The notes beneath the pieces are model-generated. The model was not told the origin of the DNA and did no database searches. It saw only the letters and a program-made list of their open reading frames with translations. The translations under genes and the position numbers were made by a program. From Vulcanimicrobiota bacterium (GTDB lineage Bacteria; Vulcanimicrobiota; Xenobia; Xenobiales; JADMJV01): a DNA stretch of 64,000 nucleotides. Shown here in pieces: positions 55,418-63,024 of this stretch (its first letter is position 1; each line of letters starts with the position of its first letter). The stretch covers positions 124,001 to 188,000 of the forward strand of contig JAHBVR010000012.1 of the NCBI GenBank assembly GCA_019637395.1. Direction: 5' to 3'.

Positions 55418-55758
55418 AATCCGGACTGGCGCTGGCCGCCCTGGCGATTTTCCTGAGCACCGAGGGAGATATCCTGCTGGCGCTGGCCCTACGACAATCC
55501 GCCCACTACTCCACACTTTGCCTGGCCGTCGCGCTGCTGGCGGGCCATTTTCTGGTCTGGCTGCAGGTCATCAAACGCCTGGAACTCTCCCTGGCCGTTC
55601 CCCTGACCGCCTCCTCCTATCTGCTCAACGCGCTGTTGGCGCCGTCCCAGTTGTCGGAAACGCTGAGCCTGAAGGCTCTGGCCGGCTATATACTGGTCAC
55701 CGTGGGCGTGGTGCTGGTGGTTGCAGGCGAGGAGAGGGTGGACAGATGCGATTCCTGA
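55408..55758 (+). CDS. SMR/EamA-type small membrane protein, subunit 2
   Basis: 116 aa. Four membrane segments with LSLAVPLTASSYLLNALLAP matching the same helix as in subunit 1. An acidic residue in helix 1 (STEGDILLA) sits where EmrE has its proton/substrate Glu. Its 3' end overlaps the decayed gene on the other strand. Confidence 0.8.
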   Translation: MQLKSGLALAALAIFLSTEGDILLALALRQSAHYSTLCLAVALLAGHFLVWLQVIKRLELSLAVPLTASSYLLNALLAPSQLSETLSLKALAGYILVTVGVVLVVAGEERVDRCDS

Positions 55759-56027
55759 ATTCGCCGATCACCTCAATGAGGCCGATCAGGTTGTCGTTCA
55801 ACTCTGCCACCTCCGAGGCCGGAATCCACCACCCGGTGGCGCTCCCCGCCGACCGTCCGCACCGGATAACGATCCATAAATGACTTCTTCACGCGAGCAT
55901 AGTCCTCGTTGGTAACGGGATAGAAAAAAGGCTGGCCGAGCAGGCGTGGAGGCCAGCGCCGATAGCCTGATTGGCGAACCAGTTCAAGCTCAGCCGGACC
56001 GATCGGACGAAAACACTCTTGCCGCAT
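55697..56027 (-). pseudogene. Frameshifted 'ADP-ribosylation/crystallin J1'-like protein
   Basis: The first frame reads MRQECFRPIGPAELELV, then YRRWPPRLLGQPFFYPVTNEDYAR, the start of this small family. It then jumps to VKKSFMDRYPVRTVGGERHR, missing about 20 usual residues. Near 55833-55840 (a GGG run) the frame is lost; one base less restores WWIPASEVAELNDNLIGLIEVIGEF. An internal deletion plus a 1-nt indel make it probably nonfunctional; a sequencing error could explain only the indel. Confidence 0.65.
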
Positions 56028-56069
56028 AACGCGCATTATAGCACCTCGCTTGGTGCCTGCAGCCCGATG

Positions 56070-56109
56070 GTAACAAAAGAAATAAGTTCGGCATAAGATC
56101 GCAAACCTC
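56070..56109 (+). promoter_or_regulatory. Promoter-like element, copy 1
   Basis: A 40-bp stretch is 32/40 identical, ungapped, to 60102-60141. It contains GTAACA, an 18-nt spacer with AATAAGTT, and TAAGAT as a good -10, then CGC-AACCTC. The TAAGAT lies about 60 bp upstream of the start at 56159. Confidence 0.6.
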
Positions 56110-56158
56110 TGTTTCGATCCGGAATGCCTATGCTTGGTTCATACCAAGGAGGTGGATG

Positions 56159-56589
56159 ATGAAACTTACCCCGCTAGCCAGACAAATCCAGCATTTCGAA
56201 AGCCGTCGCGAACTCGAGGGCGCGGAGAAGAAAGAGCTCACCAATCCCGAGGATATCCGTAACTGGGTGGACGAATCCTTCGAGAGAACGTGTGCCGAGG
56301 ACCAGGGCCCCAAGGACTTCGATCCCTTGCCGGGCCGAGTTTTCAAGACCGGCAAAGGCAGAACTCTAGAAGCCGCCTTCGAGTTGACCGGCCAGCAACG
56401 TCATCTGCAGCGCTCGGAGGCGAAATTTCCAGGAGCGCCGCCTCCTGAAGATACATCAGACGCCGGTGGCGATAGAAGCCTTCTGGTCCTGGTCGCATCC
56501 CGACTATCCCCAACTGTTGGAGTGCTTCCGCGTCGATCTGCAAGACCCCAAAGGTCACTTCTACCAGCGTCTCGAGCTGGGGGTGTAGT
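56159..56589 (+). pseudogene. Frameshifted gene of unknown function
   Basis: Starts at the ATG at 56159 behind AAGGAGGT. The frame is good to about 56430 (ending QRSEAKF), then turns into Ser/Arg-rich noise. Shifting +1 at AAATTTCC gives QERRLLKIHQTPVAIEAFWSW...FYQRLELGV and a TAG at 56589. This downstream frame looks coding (about 140 aa in total). So an indel, or less likely a recoding site, splits it. The leader MKLTPLARQIQHFES resembles other non-Sec leaders here. Confidence 0.55.
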
Positions 56590-56667
56590 TCGTAGCCGGC
56601 GTCGGAGTCCAACCGCTGGCAGCGGATCTCTGGAGGGGCCCGGCCTTGCGGCGGGAAGCCCGGAGCC

Positions 56668-57456
56668 ATGACCATCACCCAGAAACGCAAAGAATTTCGG
56701 CGTCTTCACGAGTCGGGATGCTTCACTATTCCCAATGCCTGGGATATTGGTTCAGCACGCTATTTAGAGCATGTTGGATTCAAGGCGCTGGCCACCACCA
56801 GCGCCGGCTTCGCCTTCACACGCGGGCGCCTGGACGGGAAGATGACGGTGCGGGAAGTAATTACCCATGTTACCGAGCTGGCGGAAGCCAGCCGTCTCCC
56901 CCTCAACGTCGACTTCGAAAGCGGCTTCGCGGCCGGCGGCCAGGAGTTGGCCGACAATCTGCGCCGTTGCGCCGAAGCGGGCGCAGCGGGAATTTCCATC
57001 GAGGACAATGCGGGGGAAGATCTCTATGATTTCGAGTCGGCCGTCGAGCGGATCCGTGTGTCGGTTCGTGCTCTGGAAGGCACGGGCGTAATGCTGGTGG
57101 CCCGCAGCGAGGGAATGCTCACCGGCTGGGCCGGTCTGGACGAGACGGTGCGGCGGCTGCAGGCCTTCGCCGCGGCTGGCGCCGACTGCCTGTATGCTCC
57201 CGGCCTGCGTAGCGAGGAAGAAGTGCGCGCGGTGGTGGCCGCCTGCGCGCCCAAACCGGTCAACGTGCTGGTCTGGTCTCCCGGATTTACGGTGTCCCAG
57301 TTGGCCGCTCTGGAGGTGCGCCGCGTCAGCCTGGGAGCGGCTCTGGCCAAGGTGGGCTGGGCAGCCGTGATGAACTCGGCTCGCGAAATTTTTGACACTG
57401 GCCGATTCGAATCTTTTGGCCAACCCGTAGAGGACATGAGGAAGTTTCTATGCTGA
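56668..57456 (+). CDS. Isocitrate lyase / PEP mutase family enzyme
   Basis: 262 aa. Barrel motifs: IPNAWDIGSARYLEHVGFKALATTSAG at the N-terminus, DFESGF (metal-binding Asp/Glu), ISIEDNAGEDL and VARSEGML. The usual K-K-C-G-H lyase loop is absent, so it belongs to the small uncharacterised ICL/PEPM group rather than true isocitrate lyase. C-C or P-C bond lyase activity is expected. It overlaps the HAD gene by 7 nt. Confidence 0.88.
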   Translation: MTITQKRKEFRRLHESGCFTIPNAWDIGSARYLEHVGFKALATTSAGFAFTRGRLDGKMTVREVITHVTELAEASRLPLNVDFESGFAAGGQELADNLRRCAEAGAAGISIEDNAGEDLYDFESAVERIRVSVRALEGTGVMLVARSEGMLTGWAGLDETVRRLQAFAAAGADCLYAPGLRSEEEVRAVVAACAPKPVNVLVWSPGFTVSQLAALEVRRVSLGAALAKVGWAAVMNSAREIFDTGRFESFGQPVEDMRKFLC

Positions 57457-58265
57457 AGGCCGCACTGGTCTACGATTTCGACGGCACCCTGGCGCGCGGA
57501 AACATGCAGGAACATAGCTTCATTCCGGCTCTGCGCCGGGAGGTTCCGGATTTTTGGGCGCACACCAAGCGCTTCGCCGAAGAACACGACGCCGATGAAG
57601 TGCTCACCTACATGCGCTTGATGCTGCAGGAGGCGGAAGCGCTGGACCAGCCGATTACCCGCGAGTTACTCCAACAACACGGGGCCCGGGTGCCGCTTTT
57701 CGAGGGTGTGAGCGATTGGTTCGGGCACATCAATCAATTTGCGACCCAATTAGGCTTGAGCCTGGACCACTATGTCATCAGCTCCGGCCTGCACGAAATG
57801 ATCGAAGGATGCGCTATTTTCCGAGAATTCAAGCAGGTTTATGCTTCGCGCTATTTATATAACGAAAAGGGTCACGCCAATTGGCCGGCAGTGGCCATCA
57901 ATTACACCACTAAAACCCAATTTCTCTTTCGCATCAATAAAGGCATCGAATCAACCTGGGATAACCGCCGCATCAATGAATGGGTTAATCCCGAAATTCG
58001 CCCCCTGCCCTTCCAGCATATGATTTTCATCGGCGACGGCGAAACCGACGTGCCGGCCATGAAAATGGTGCGCCACCAGGGCGGCTATGCGGTGGCCGTC
58101 TTCGACCCCGAGAAATTTGCCAAGAACCAGACCACCATCCACAAGCTCATTTCAGCCGACCGCTGCAATTACGTGGCTCCGGCTGACTACCGCAAGGCCA
58201 GCCAGTTGGATGTGACCATCTGCGGCATCCTGCAGCGCATCGCCGAGCGCCGAACTACTCCTTGA
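57450..58265 (+). CDS. HAD-superfamily phosphatase-like protein
   Basis: 271 aa. Motif I is V-Y-D-F-D-G-T-L, motif II VISSGL, motif IV IGDGETDVPAMK. The helical cap between motif I and II is of the HAD-IB/PSP type. It probably hydrolyses a small phosphate ester. Substrate unknown. Convergent with the scramblase-like gene (11-nt overlap). Confidence 0.85.
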   Translation: MLKAALVYDFDGTLARGNMQEHSFIPALRREVPDFWAHTKRFAEEHDADEVLTYMRLMLQEAEALDQPITRELLQQHGARVPLFEGVSDWFGHINQFATQLGLSLDHYVISSGLHEMIEGCAIFREFKQVYASRYLYNEKGHANWPAVAINYTTKTQFLFRINKGIESTWDNRRINEWVNPEIRPLPFQHMIFIGDGETDVPAMKMVRHQGGYAVAVFDPEKFAKNQTTIHKLISADRCNYVAPADYRKASQLDVTICGILQRIAERRTTP

Positions 58266-58845
58266 GCACCATGTCGATGCACAGTACCGCCCCCAGGATG
58301 AGCACGCGAATAGGGTTGTCCGGCGTGACCTCCTCGGAGATGGTAACGGCGTAGGTGTCGGCGGTGGTGAACAGCTCTTTGGCCATACCCGCCCACTTCT
58401 GCTTCACTTCGGCGTAGACTTTGCCGTCTTTTTCAAATTTGAACTCGCGGCCACGCCAGGAACCTTTCAAATTACACAGCACCTCATCGTGGGGGCCGAG
58501 CACTCCGAAAGAGGCGGTGAGCGAGAAGAACTTCTGTTTGAAGCCGCCCATGCGGACACCGGCCTCGTTAAAGACATCCACTTTAGAGAGAAACAGGCTG
58601 ACGCCGCGTTTGACGTTAAGGACCGGCTCGCCCCCCGGCGTGGTCACGTGAATGTCAAACGGGGTCATGCGCTTGTAGTCACTAAAGCGAAACATTTTGC
58701 TGAAGAAGCCCAGATTGGGTTCGCGACAGAGCATAATCGGCGTTTGTGGATCGTCAGGGTCGAAAATGTCGTAGTTACTGGCCGCCTTGAACAGACCCAC
58801 ATGTTCTTTGACAATAAAGACGTTACGACTGAGGATGTCGTGCAC
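58255..58845 (-). CDS. Scramblase / LURP-one-related (Tubby-fold) protein
   Basis: 196 aa, GTG start. The beta-rich sequence (VFIVKEHVGLFKAASNYDIFD, ...KRGVSLFLSKVDVFNEAG..GGFKQKFFSL) and the C-terminal hydrophobic helix match bacterial LOR/phospholipid-scramblase-related proteins. Membrane binding is likely; scrambling activity is unproven. It is 5 nt downstream of the DUF4105 gene. Confidence 0.75.
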   Translation of the reverse strand: MHDILSRNVFIVKEHVGLFKAASNYDIFDPDDPQTPIMLCREPNLGFFSKMFRFSDYKRMTPFDIHVTTPGGEPVLNVKRGVSLFLSKVDVFNEAGVRMGGFKQKFFSLTASFGVLGPHDEVLCNLKGSWRGREFKFEKDGKVYAEVKQKWAGMAKELFTTADTYAVTISEEVTPDNPIRVLILGAVLCIDMVLKE

Positions 58846-58850
58846 AGCGA

Positions 58851-60041
58851 TCAGTTTTCCGCCCGAGGTCCCAGAGAGGACTTGTCGTCAGCCGCCTGGA
58901 TCCCGGGTGAGCCACCCGCCAGGTAAGGACGATACCATGGCTGGGGGGAGAGATAGTCGACATTGCAGGAAGCCCTGACCTCATCGGCGGCAATGCGGCC
59001 CAGGCGAGCGCCCAGCAAGCCGCCGGCGATTCCGCCGACCGCCGCGCCCGCTCCCGGCAACAAAGTGCCGATAGCGTAGCCCAAACCTCCGCCTAACGCC
59101 GCGCCGCCCACTCGGCAGGCCGGACGCCAGAGGGCGTGCTGCGACATGGCGGCCAGTTTCTTTTGGCGAGGCGTGGCTTCGGTCTGCGAGCCGGGATAAA
59201 GAGTAAGATCGTTGTGAATGAACTGGCTGTTGCCCTCGGCCAGCAGGCCCTTGTCCTGGAGAGCGGCGCCGCACAGCATGGCGTTGGCGGAAGTCGGCTT
59301 CTGCAACAGGTAGGCGAACCATTCCGAGCGCTTGGGAATCTGTTGCTGGCGGGGAACCACGCTGTTGACCAGGTCGATCACATTACTGTAGCAAGAATTA
59401 CGCGTGGTATGGTAGGGTGCGTCCGGCCTGGCCAACGAAACGTCCAGCGAATTCTCGAGCAGCATTTTCTTTTGCTGGTCGTCGAGTTTGAGTTTGTACA
59501 TCTGGATGCCCGTACCCAGGCGGCGGCAGGCGCGCTGGACACCGTCGGTAAAGCTGCCGAGCTGGAAGACGACGGGGAAATCACCTTTGAAGCCGCGCAT
59601 GGCGTCCCAGCGCTCGCCTTCGTGCATTTTCGCTTCCACGCTGAGGACAAGGCGATTGTCTTCGTCGCCGTTAGCGTTGCGCATCGGTCTTTTCTCGTCA
59701 AATTCGACAATGAGAAGAGCATGAGCCATGGGAATGCCGGCCATAAAGGGCGCGCGGGCCAGATACACGTCCTTGACCGCGTTGGTGTCGATGGTTGTGC
59801 GCGAGAAACGCGGAGTCCACTCCTTTTTGCTCTGGCTGACTTCTTCCAGTCCCCACCGCACCCCGTCGATTTCCACGCGCCCGTCGAGATGACGTTTGGC
59901 CAGACCGGCGTAACGCGTGGTCGGATCCCAACCTTTGATCTCCACCTGGTCGGCCGGGGCTTGTTTGTTCTGTTCGGCCGTTCTCGGCTCTTTGTTCTGT
60001 AGCGAGCGAACGGGGCTCGGCTGAATGTTGCTGATCCTCAT
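58851..60041 (-). CDS. DUF4105 protein with polar leader and C-terminal glycine zipper
   Basis: 396 aa. The central region has the DUF4105 pattern: VYLARAPFMAGIPMAHALLIVEF, DGVQRACRRLGTG and NSCYSNVIDLVN, the last with the presumed catalytic Cys (NlpC/P60-like fold). The C-terminal 50 residues form a glycine zipper (GGGLGYAIGTLLPGAG) typical of membrane insertion. The leader MRISNIQPSPVRSLQ is polar with no Sec signal. A GTTAAC box lies 60 bp upstream. Confidence 0.7.
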   Translation of the reverse strand: MRISNIQPSPVRSLQNKEPRTAEQNKQAPADQVEIKGWDPTTRYAGLAKRHLDGRVEIDGVRWGLEEVSQSKKEWTPRFSRTTIDTNAVKDVYLARAPFMAGIPMAHALLIVEFDEKRPMRNANGDEDNRLVLSVEAKMHEGERWDAMRGFKGDFPVVFQLGSFTDGVQRACRRLGTGIQMYKLKLDDQQKKMLLENSLDVSLARPDAPYHTTRNSCYSNVIDLVNSVVPRQQQIPKRSEWFAYLLQKPTSANAMLCGAALQDKGLLAEGNSQFIHNDLTLYPGSQTEATPRQKKLAAMSQHALWRPACRVGGAALGGGLGYAIGTLLPGAGAAVGGIAGGLLGARLGRIAADEVRASCNVDYLSPQPWYRPYLAGGSPGIQAADDKSSLGPRAEN

Positions 60042-60101
60042 GCTTGGGAAACTAAGGGGTCTCCCTCAAACATGTCTGAAAGGGCGCCGGACACCAGCAA
60101 G

Positions 60102-60141
60102 TTAACCAAACGAATAAGTTTCGCCTAAGATCGCCAACCTC
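60102..60141 (+). promoter_or_regulatory. Promoter-like element, copy 2
   Basis: Matches 56070-56109 at 32 of 40 positions without gaps, including AATAAGTT, TAAGATCGC and AACCTC. Its TTAACC overlaps the GTTAAC box of the divergent DUF4105 gene. TAAGAT lies about 42 bp upstream of the ATG at 60173. Confidence 0.6.
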
Positions 60142-60172
60142 ATGTTCGGTTCCACCCGGCTATCCTCGAAGA

Positions 60173-60439
60173 ATGAACACAGCTCAACGCCTTCTGGGGC
60201 TTGCCGCCCAACTGCACCACTCCCCCGGCCTGACCGTGGACGACCTCGACGACTTAAAATTATTGGCCGCCTGTGGTCTGCCGCTACAGGCTCGGCGCGG
60301 CCGCTACCGCCTGGGGCTGGAAATCGCCGGCACTCCTCTGGATCTGGAGGAAACGCTGGCGGCCACGCTGGCCTTGCTCATGACTTCTTGCGGCCCCGCT
60401 GTTGCAACAAAGCGAAATAACGGTATTGTCCCTTCTTGA
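60173..60439 (+). CDS. Short protein, possible truncated WYL-family regulator
   Basis: 88 aa. LLGLAAQLHHSPGLTVDDLDDLKLLAACGLPLQARRGRYRLG resembles the wing of a DeoR/WYL regulator, but the helix-turn-helix is shortened and there is no WYL domain. It overlaps the 3' end of the convergent htrA by 62 bp. Promoter copy 2 upstream supports expression. It could also be a decayed remnant. Confidence 0.45.
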   Translation: MNTAQRLLGLAAQLHHSPGLTVDDLDDLKLLAACGLPLQARRGRYRLGLEIAGTPLDLEETLAATLALLMTSCGPAVATKRNNGIVPS

Positions 60440-61808
60440 AACGCAACAACAGACTGGGCTTGGCGGGAGCGTCGGCCAATCGCTCCACTTGATCAAGGGT
60501 TTCGATGGGCCGGTCTTCCCATTCCAACAACAGGTCACCCTCTTCCACTCCGGCCTCGGAGGCCGGGCTCCCTTCCAGGACCTCCGTAACCACCACGCCG
60601 GATTTCTCGGTCAGGCGGAACTGCTGCTGACGAAAGCCGGTAATTTCAGCCACCCGAAAACCGTAGGGAGTCTCCACCTCGGCGCCCTCCAGGTGCGGCT
60701 GCAGTCCGACTTCCACCGGCACAGCCGTAATACCGGATCCGCGCCGCACCTTGATCTCCACCTTGCCGCCCGGCGTCAAGCGCGAAACCTGCAATGCAAA
60801 ACGCTGGATTTCATCCTCCTCTTCAGCCTCCACGGCAGTTCCGTCCAGTTCGGTGATCACGTCCCCGATCTGCATCCCCGAACGGGCGGCCGGGGAGCCG
60901 GGGGCAAAATCCGAAATGAGCAGTCCGCGCACATTGGGCATACCCCGGTAAGCCGCCAGAGCGCGCGTAAAAGGCTGAGTGTAGAGACCCAGCCAGCCAC
61001 GCTCGAGCTGGCCCTGCTGAACCTTGCCCTCCATCACTTCCCTGACCACCTTGGCGGGAATGGTAAATCCGATTCCTCGCCCGATACCGGAGGAATTGAT
61101 TCCCACTACCTGCCCCTGCAGATCCACCAGCGGTCCGCCTGAACTGCCCGAGTCGATGTTAGCGTCGGTCTGCAAAAAGTCGTTGAGCGGAGTCATTCCC
61201 TGCTCGCTGCCGGGAATGTAGCGCCCCTTGCCGCTAATAATCCCAAAAGATACGGTTCGGTCCAAACCATAGGGATTGCCAACAGCCAGCACCCACTGAC
61301 CGACCTGAACTTTTTCCGAATCAGCCAGGCTGGCAAAAGGCAAAGGATGAGGCGCTTTAATCTGCAGAACGGCCAGGTCGGTCAGCTTATCCCGTTGCAG
61401 CACCACCGCGTCGTAGCGCGAGCGATCGTCGAGCACCACCTGGACCTGGTCGGCTTTGTCCACCACGTGATGATTGGTCACGATCTTCCCCTCAGCCGTG
61501 ACCACCACCCCGGATCCGAGGGCCTTGACCCGTGTGCCGGCCCGGCGTGACCAGGATTCGATATGCACCACGGTGGGTTTGACCCGATCGCTGACGCTGG
61601 TAATGAGCCGCTGCGTCTGCAGCAAAAAGTCCGGAGTTTCGGCTGGTGGCCGGAGGCCGCCAGCCTCACCAGGATGTGCTAAAAACTGGCCCACAAACAG
61701 CACGCGGGAGTGGAGCTCGCTTGCGAGCGACCGACCGCAAGGTTGGGGCCCGTTTTTAGCCAGGGCGGACGCACTCAACAGTATCAAGGCAAACCAGATT
61801 TTCTTCAT
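60378..61808 (-). CDS. HtrA/DegP-type serine protease with two PDZ domains
   Basis: 476 aa from the ATG at 61808, giving a signal peptide (MKKIWFALILLSASALA). Trypsin-like triad: H in TNHHVVD, D in LTDLAVL, S in GSSGGPL. Two PDZ domains follow (ISDFAPGSPAARSGMQIGD and VTEVLEGSPASEAGVEEGD). It handles misfolded envelope proteins. It is divergent from the matrixin gene, 38 bp between starts. Confidence 0.94.
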   Translation of the reverse strand: MKKIWFALILLSASALAKNGPQPCGRSLASELHSRVLFVGQFLAHPGEAGGLRPPAETPDFLLQTQRLITSVSDRVKPTVVHIESWSRRAGTRVKALGSGVVVTAEGKIVTNHHVVDKADQVQVVLDDRSRYDAVVLQRDKLTDLAVLQIKAPHPLPFASLADSEKVQVGQWVLAVGNPYGLDRTVSFGIISGKGRYIPGSEQGMTPLNDFLQTDANIDSGSSGGPLVDLQGQVVGINSSGIGRGIGFTIPAKVVREVMEGKVQQGQLERGWLGLYTQPFTRALAAYRGMPNVRGLLISDFAPGSPAARSGMQIGDVITELDGTAVEAEEEDEIQRFALQVSRLTPGGKVEIKVRRGSGITAVPVEVGLQPHLEGAEVETPYGFRVAEITGFRQQQFRLTEKSGVVVTEVLEGSPASEAGVEEGDLLLEWEDRPIETLDQVERLADAPAKPSLLLRFKKGQYRYFALLQQRGRKKS

Positions 61809-61846
61809 GGCCAGGACTTCGCAGCCCCGATGCAAACCCTTCCCCG

Positions 61847-62515
61847 GTGAAGAGGCTGCTGCTGGCGTTGCTTTTGACCGGACTGGCCCAGGCGCGCCGC
61901 GAGCCGCATCTTTGGAAGTTTCCCCTGGCCCCGCGCGAGCACTCGAACTGGTTTTTCGTGCCGCCCCCTTACGTGCCTCCTCCCCCGGAATGGTTCGATA
62001 TCTTGCGCATAGGCAATCGCCCCTGCCGCATCGCGACCGAACGCACCCCCTGGCGCATCAACGTGGGCGATACCCGCTACTGGCCGATTCTGGAGCGAGC
62101 CATGCAGACCTGGAACGTGGGCGTGCAGCCGCTGGGCATGACCTACCTGTTCCTACCGGCCGACCCGGAACATCCGCCGGATTTGACGTTGAAGTGGTTT
62201 GACCCGCAGTTGCCGCGCGACAAGGCGGCGGCCACCTGGTGGTCGACCGGCCTGGACACGGCCCGGGTGCTGGGCATTTCGCTGGACGGCAGCTTCCGGG
62301 TCCCCGAAGGCAACATGGTGCAAATTTTGGCACACGAACTGGGCCACGTGCTCGGCCTGGGCGAGTCTCAGCAGCCCGGCGACCTGATGTACCACCGCAC
62401 ACCCACCCAACGCCTGAGCCCGGGAGATGTGCGTCTGAGCCAGCGGGACTTCGAAGCCCTGCGCTGGTTATACGCCCAGGAATACTTCACTCCCATCCGC
62501 AGCCCCCGCGACTGA
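61847..62515 (+). CDS. Exported matrixin-like metallopeptidase (M10)
   Basis: 222 aa, GTG start, signal peptide (MKRLLLALLLTGLAQA). The zinc motif reads H-E-L-G-H-V-L-G-L-G-E, with Glu where the third His ligand normally stands, followed by the Met-turn DLMYHRTP. A WNVGVQPLGMTY strand precedes it as in matrixins. Probably an extracellular protease, but the altered third ligand is unusual. Confidence 0.8.
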   Translation: MKRLLLALLLTGLAQARREPHLWKFPLAPREHSNWFFVPPPYVPPPPEWFDILRIGNRPCRIATERTPWRINVGDTRYWPILERAMQTWNVGVQPLGMTYLFLPADPEHPPDLTLKWFDPQLPRDKAAATWWSTGLDTARVLGISLDGSFRVPEGNMVQILAHELGHVLGLGESQQPGDLMYHRTPTQRLSPGDVRLSQRDFEALRWLYAQEYFTPIRSPRD

Positions 62516-62533
62516 GAGAACTCACGTACACGA

Positions 62534-62557
62534 AAAGAAGGCCTGGCGGCCTTCTTT
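62534..62557 (-). terminator. Intrinsic terminator behind the zinc-ribbon gene
   Basis: A 10-bp stem AAAGAAGGCC/GGCCTTCTTT with a 4-nt loop is followed on the minus strand by TTTT. It lies 9 nt past the stop of the 62566-62871 gene; it may also serve the convergent matrixin gene. Confidence 0.75.
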
Positions 62558-62565
62558 GGCCCGAC

Positions 62566-62871
62566 TTAAATTTCGGGCTGGTAATTTTCGATGGGAACTT
62601 CCGAGACAATCTGGGGGCCACAGCGGGGAACCGAGCGGTCCCGGGGCCCGTGACAACGAACGACGGTGCGCTTCACCGTTCCCACGCCTTTCTTCCAAAC
62701 CACGACGTCTTCCGAGGATTGCCATCCGGAACAGGTGGGGCAGACTTTGCCTTTCGTGCGCAGATGATCCGATTCGCCCGGGATGCTTACGTCACCGGGG
62801 AACCAGGCGGTGGTGGGGTATACGCGGAGACTGGACGGGATGCTGAGGGAATCGGTACGGACTTTAGACAT
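62566..62871 (-). CDS. Small Cys-rich (zinc-binding) protein
   Basis: 101 aa from the ATG at 62871, preceded by a near-perfect AGGAGGTCAC ribosome site 8 nt upstream. Cysteines in V-C-P-T-C, R-C-H-G and P-R-C-G suggest a zinc site. No family recognised. The strong ribosome site and a dedicated terminator mark it as a single, well-expressed gene. Confidence 0.65.
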   Translation of the reverse strand: MSKVRTDSLSIPSSLRVYPTTAWFPGDVSIPGESDHLRTKGKVCPTCSGWQSSEDVVVWKKGVGTVKRTVVRCHGPRDRSVPRCGPQIVSEVPIENYQPEI

Positions 62872-63024
62872 TTTGTGACCTCCTGGGTGGCGGGCGTTTT
62901 TCGACCTATGAAGACCTAACCAGATCACCCCAAGGAAGTTCCCGATAATGCACAAAATTTTTCAAAAAAATTCCGGCCGGCCAGCAAAGGGGATTTTAGC
63001 GCGCCAGTGCTAACCTACCGACCC

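Noticed and set aside
56425-56440. Programmed -1 frameshift at A-AAT-TTC
   Set aside because: The needed change is +1 (or -2) and the incoming frame reads AAA TTT, so the heptamer is in the wrong phase for -1 slippage.
56343-56690. Minus-strand frame of 115 codons
   Set aside because: Covers the frameshifted + strand gene, which has a ribosome site and coding-like segments in both frames.
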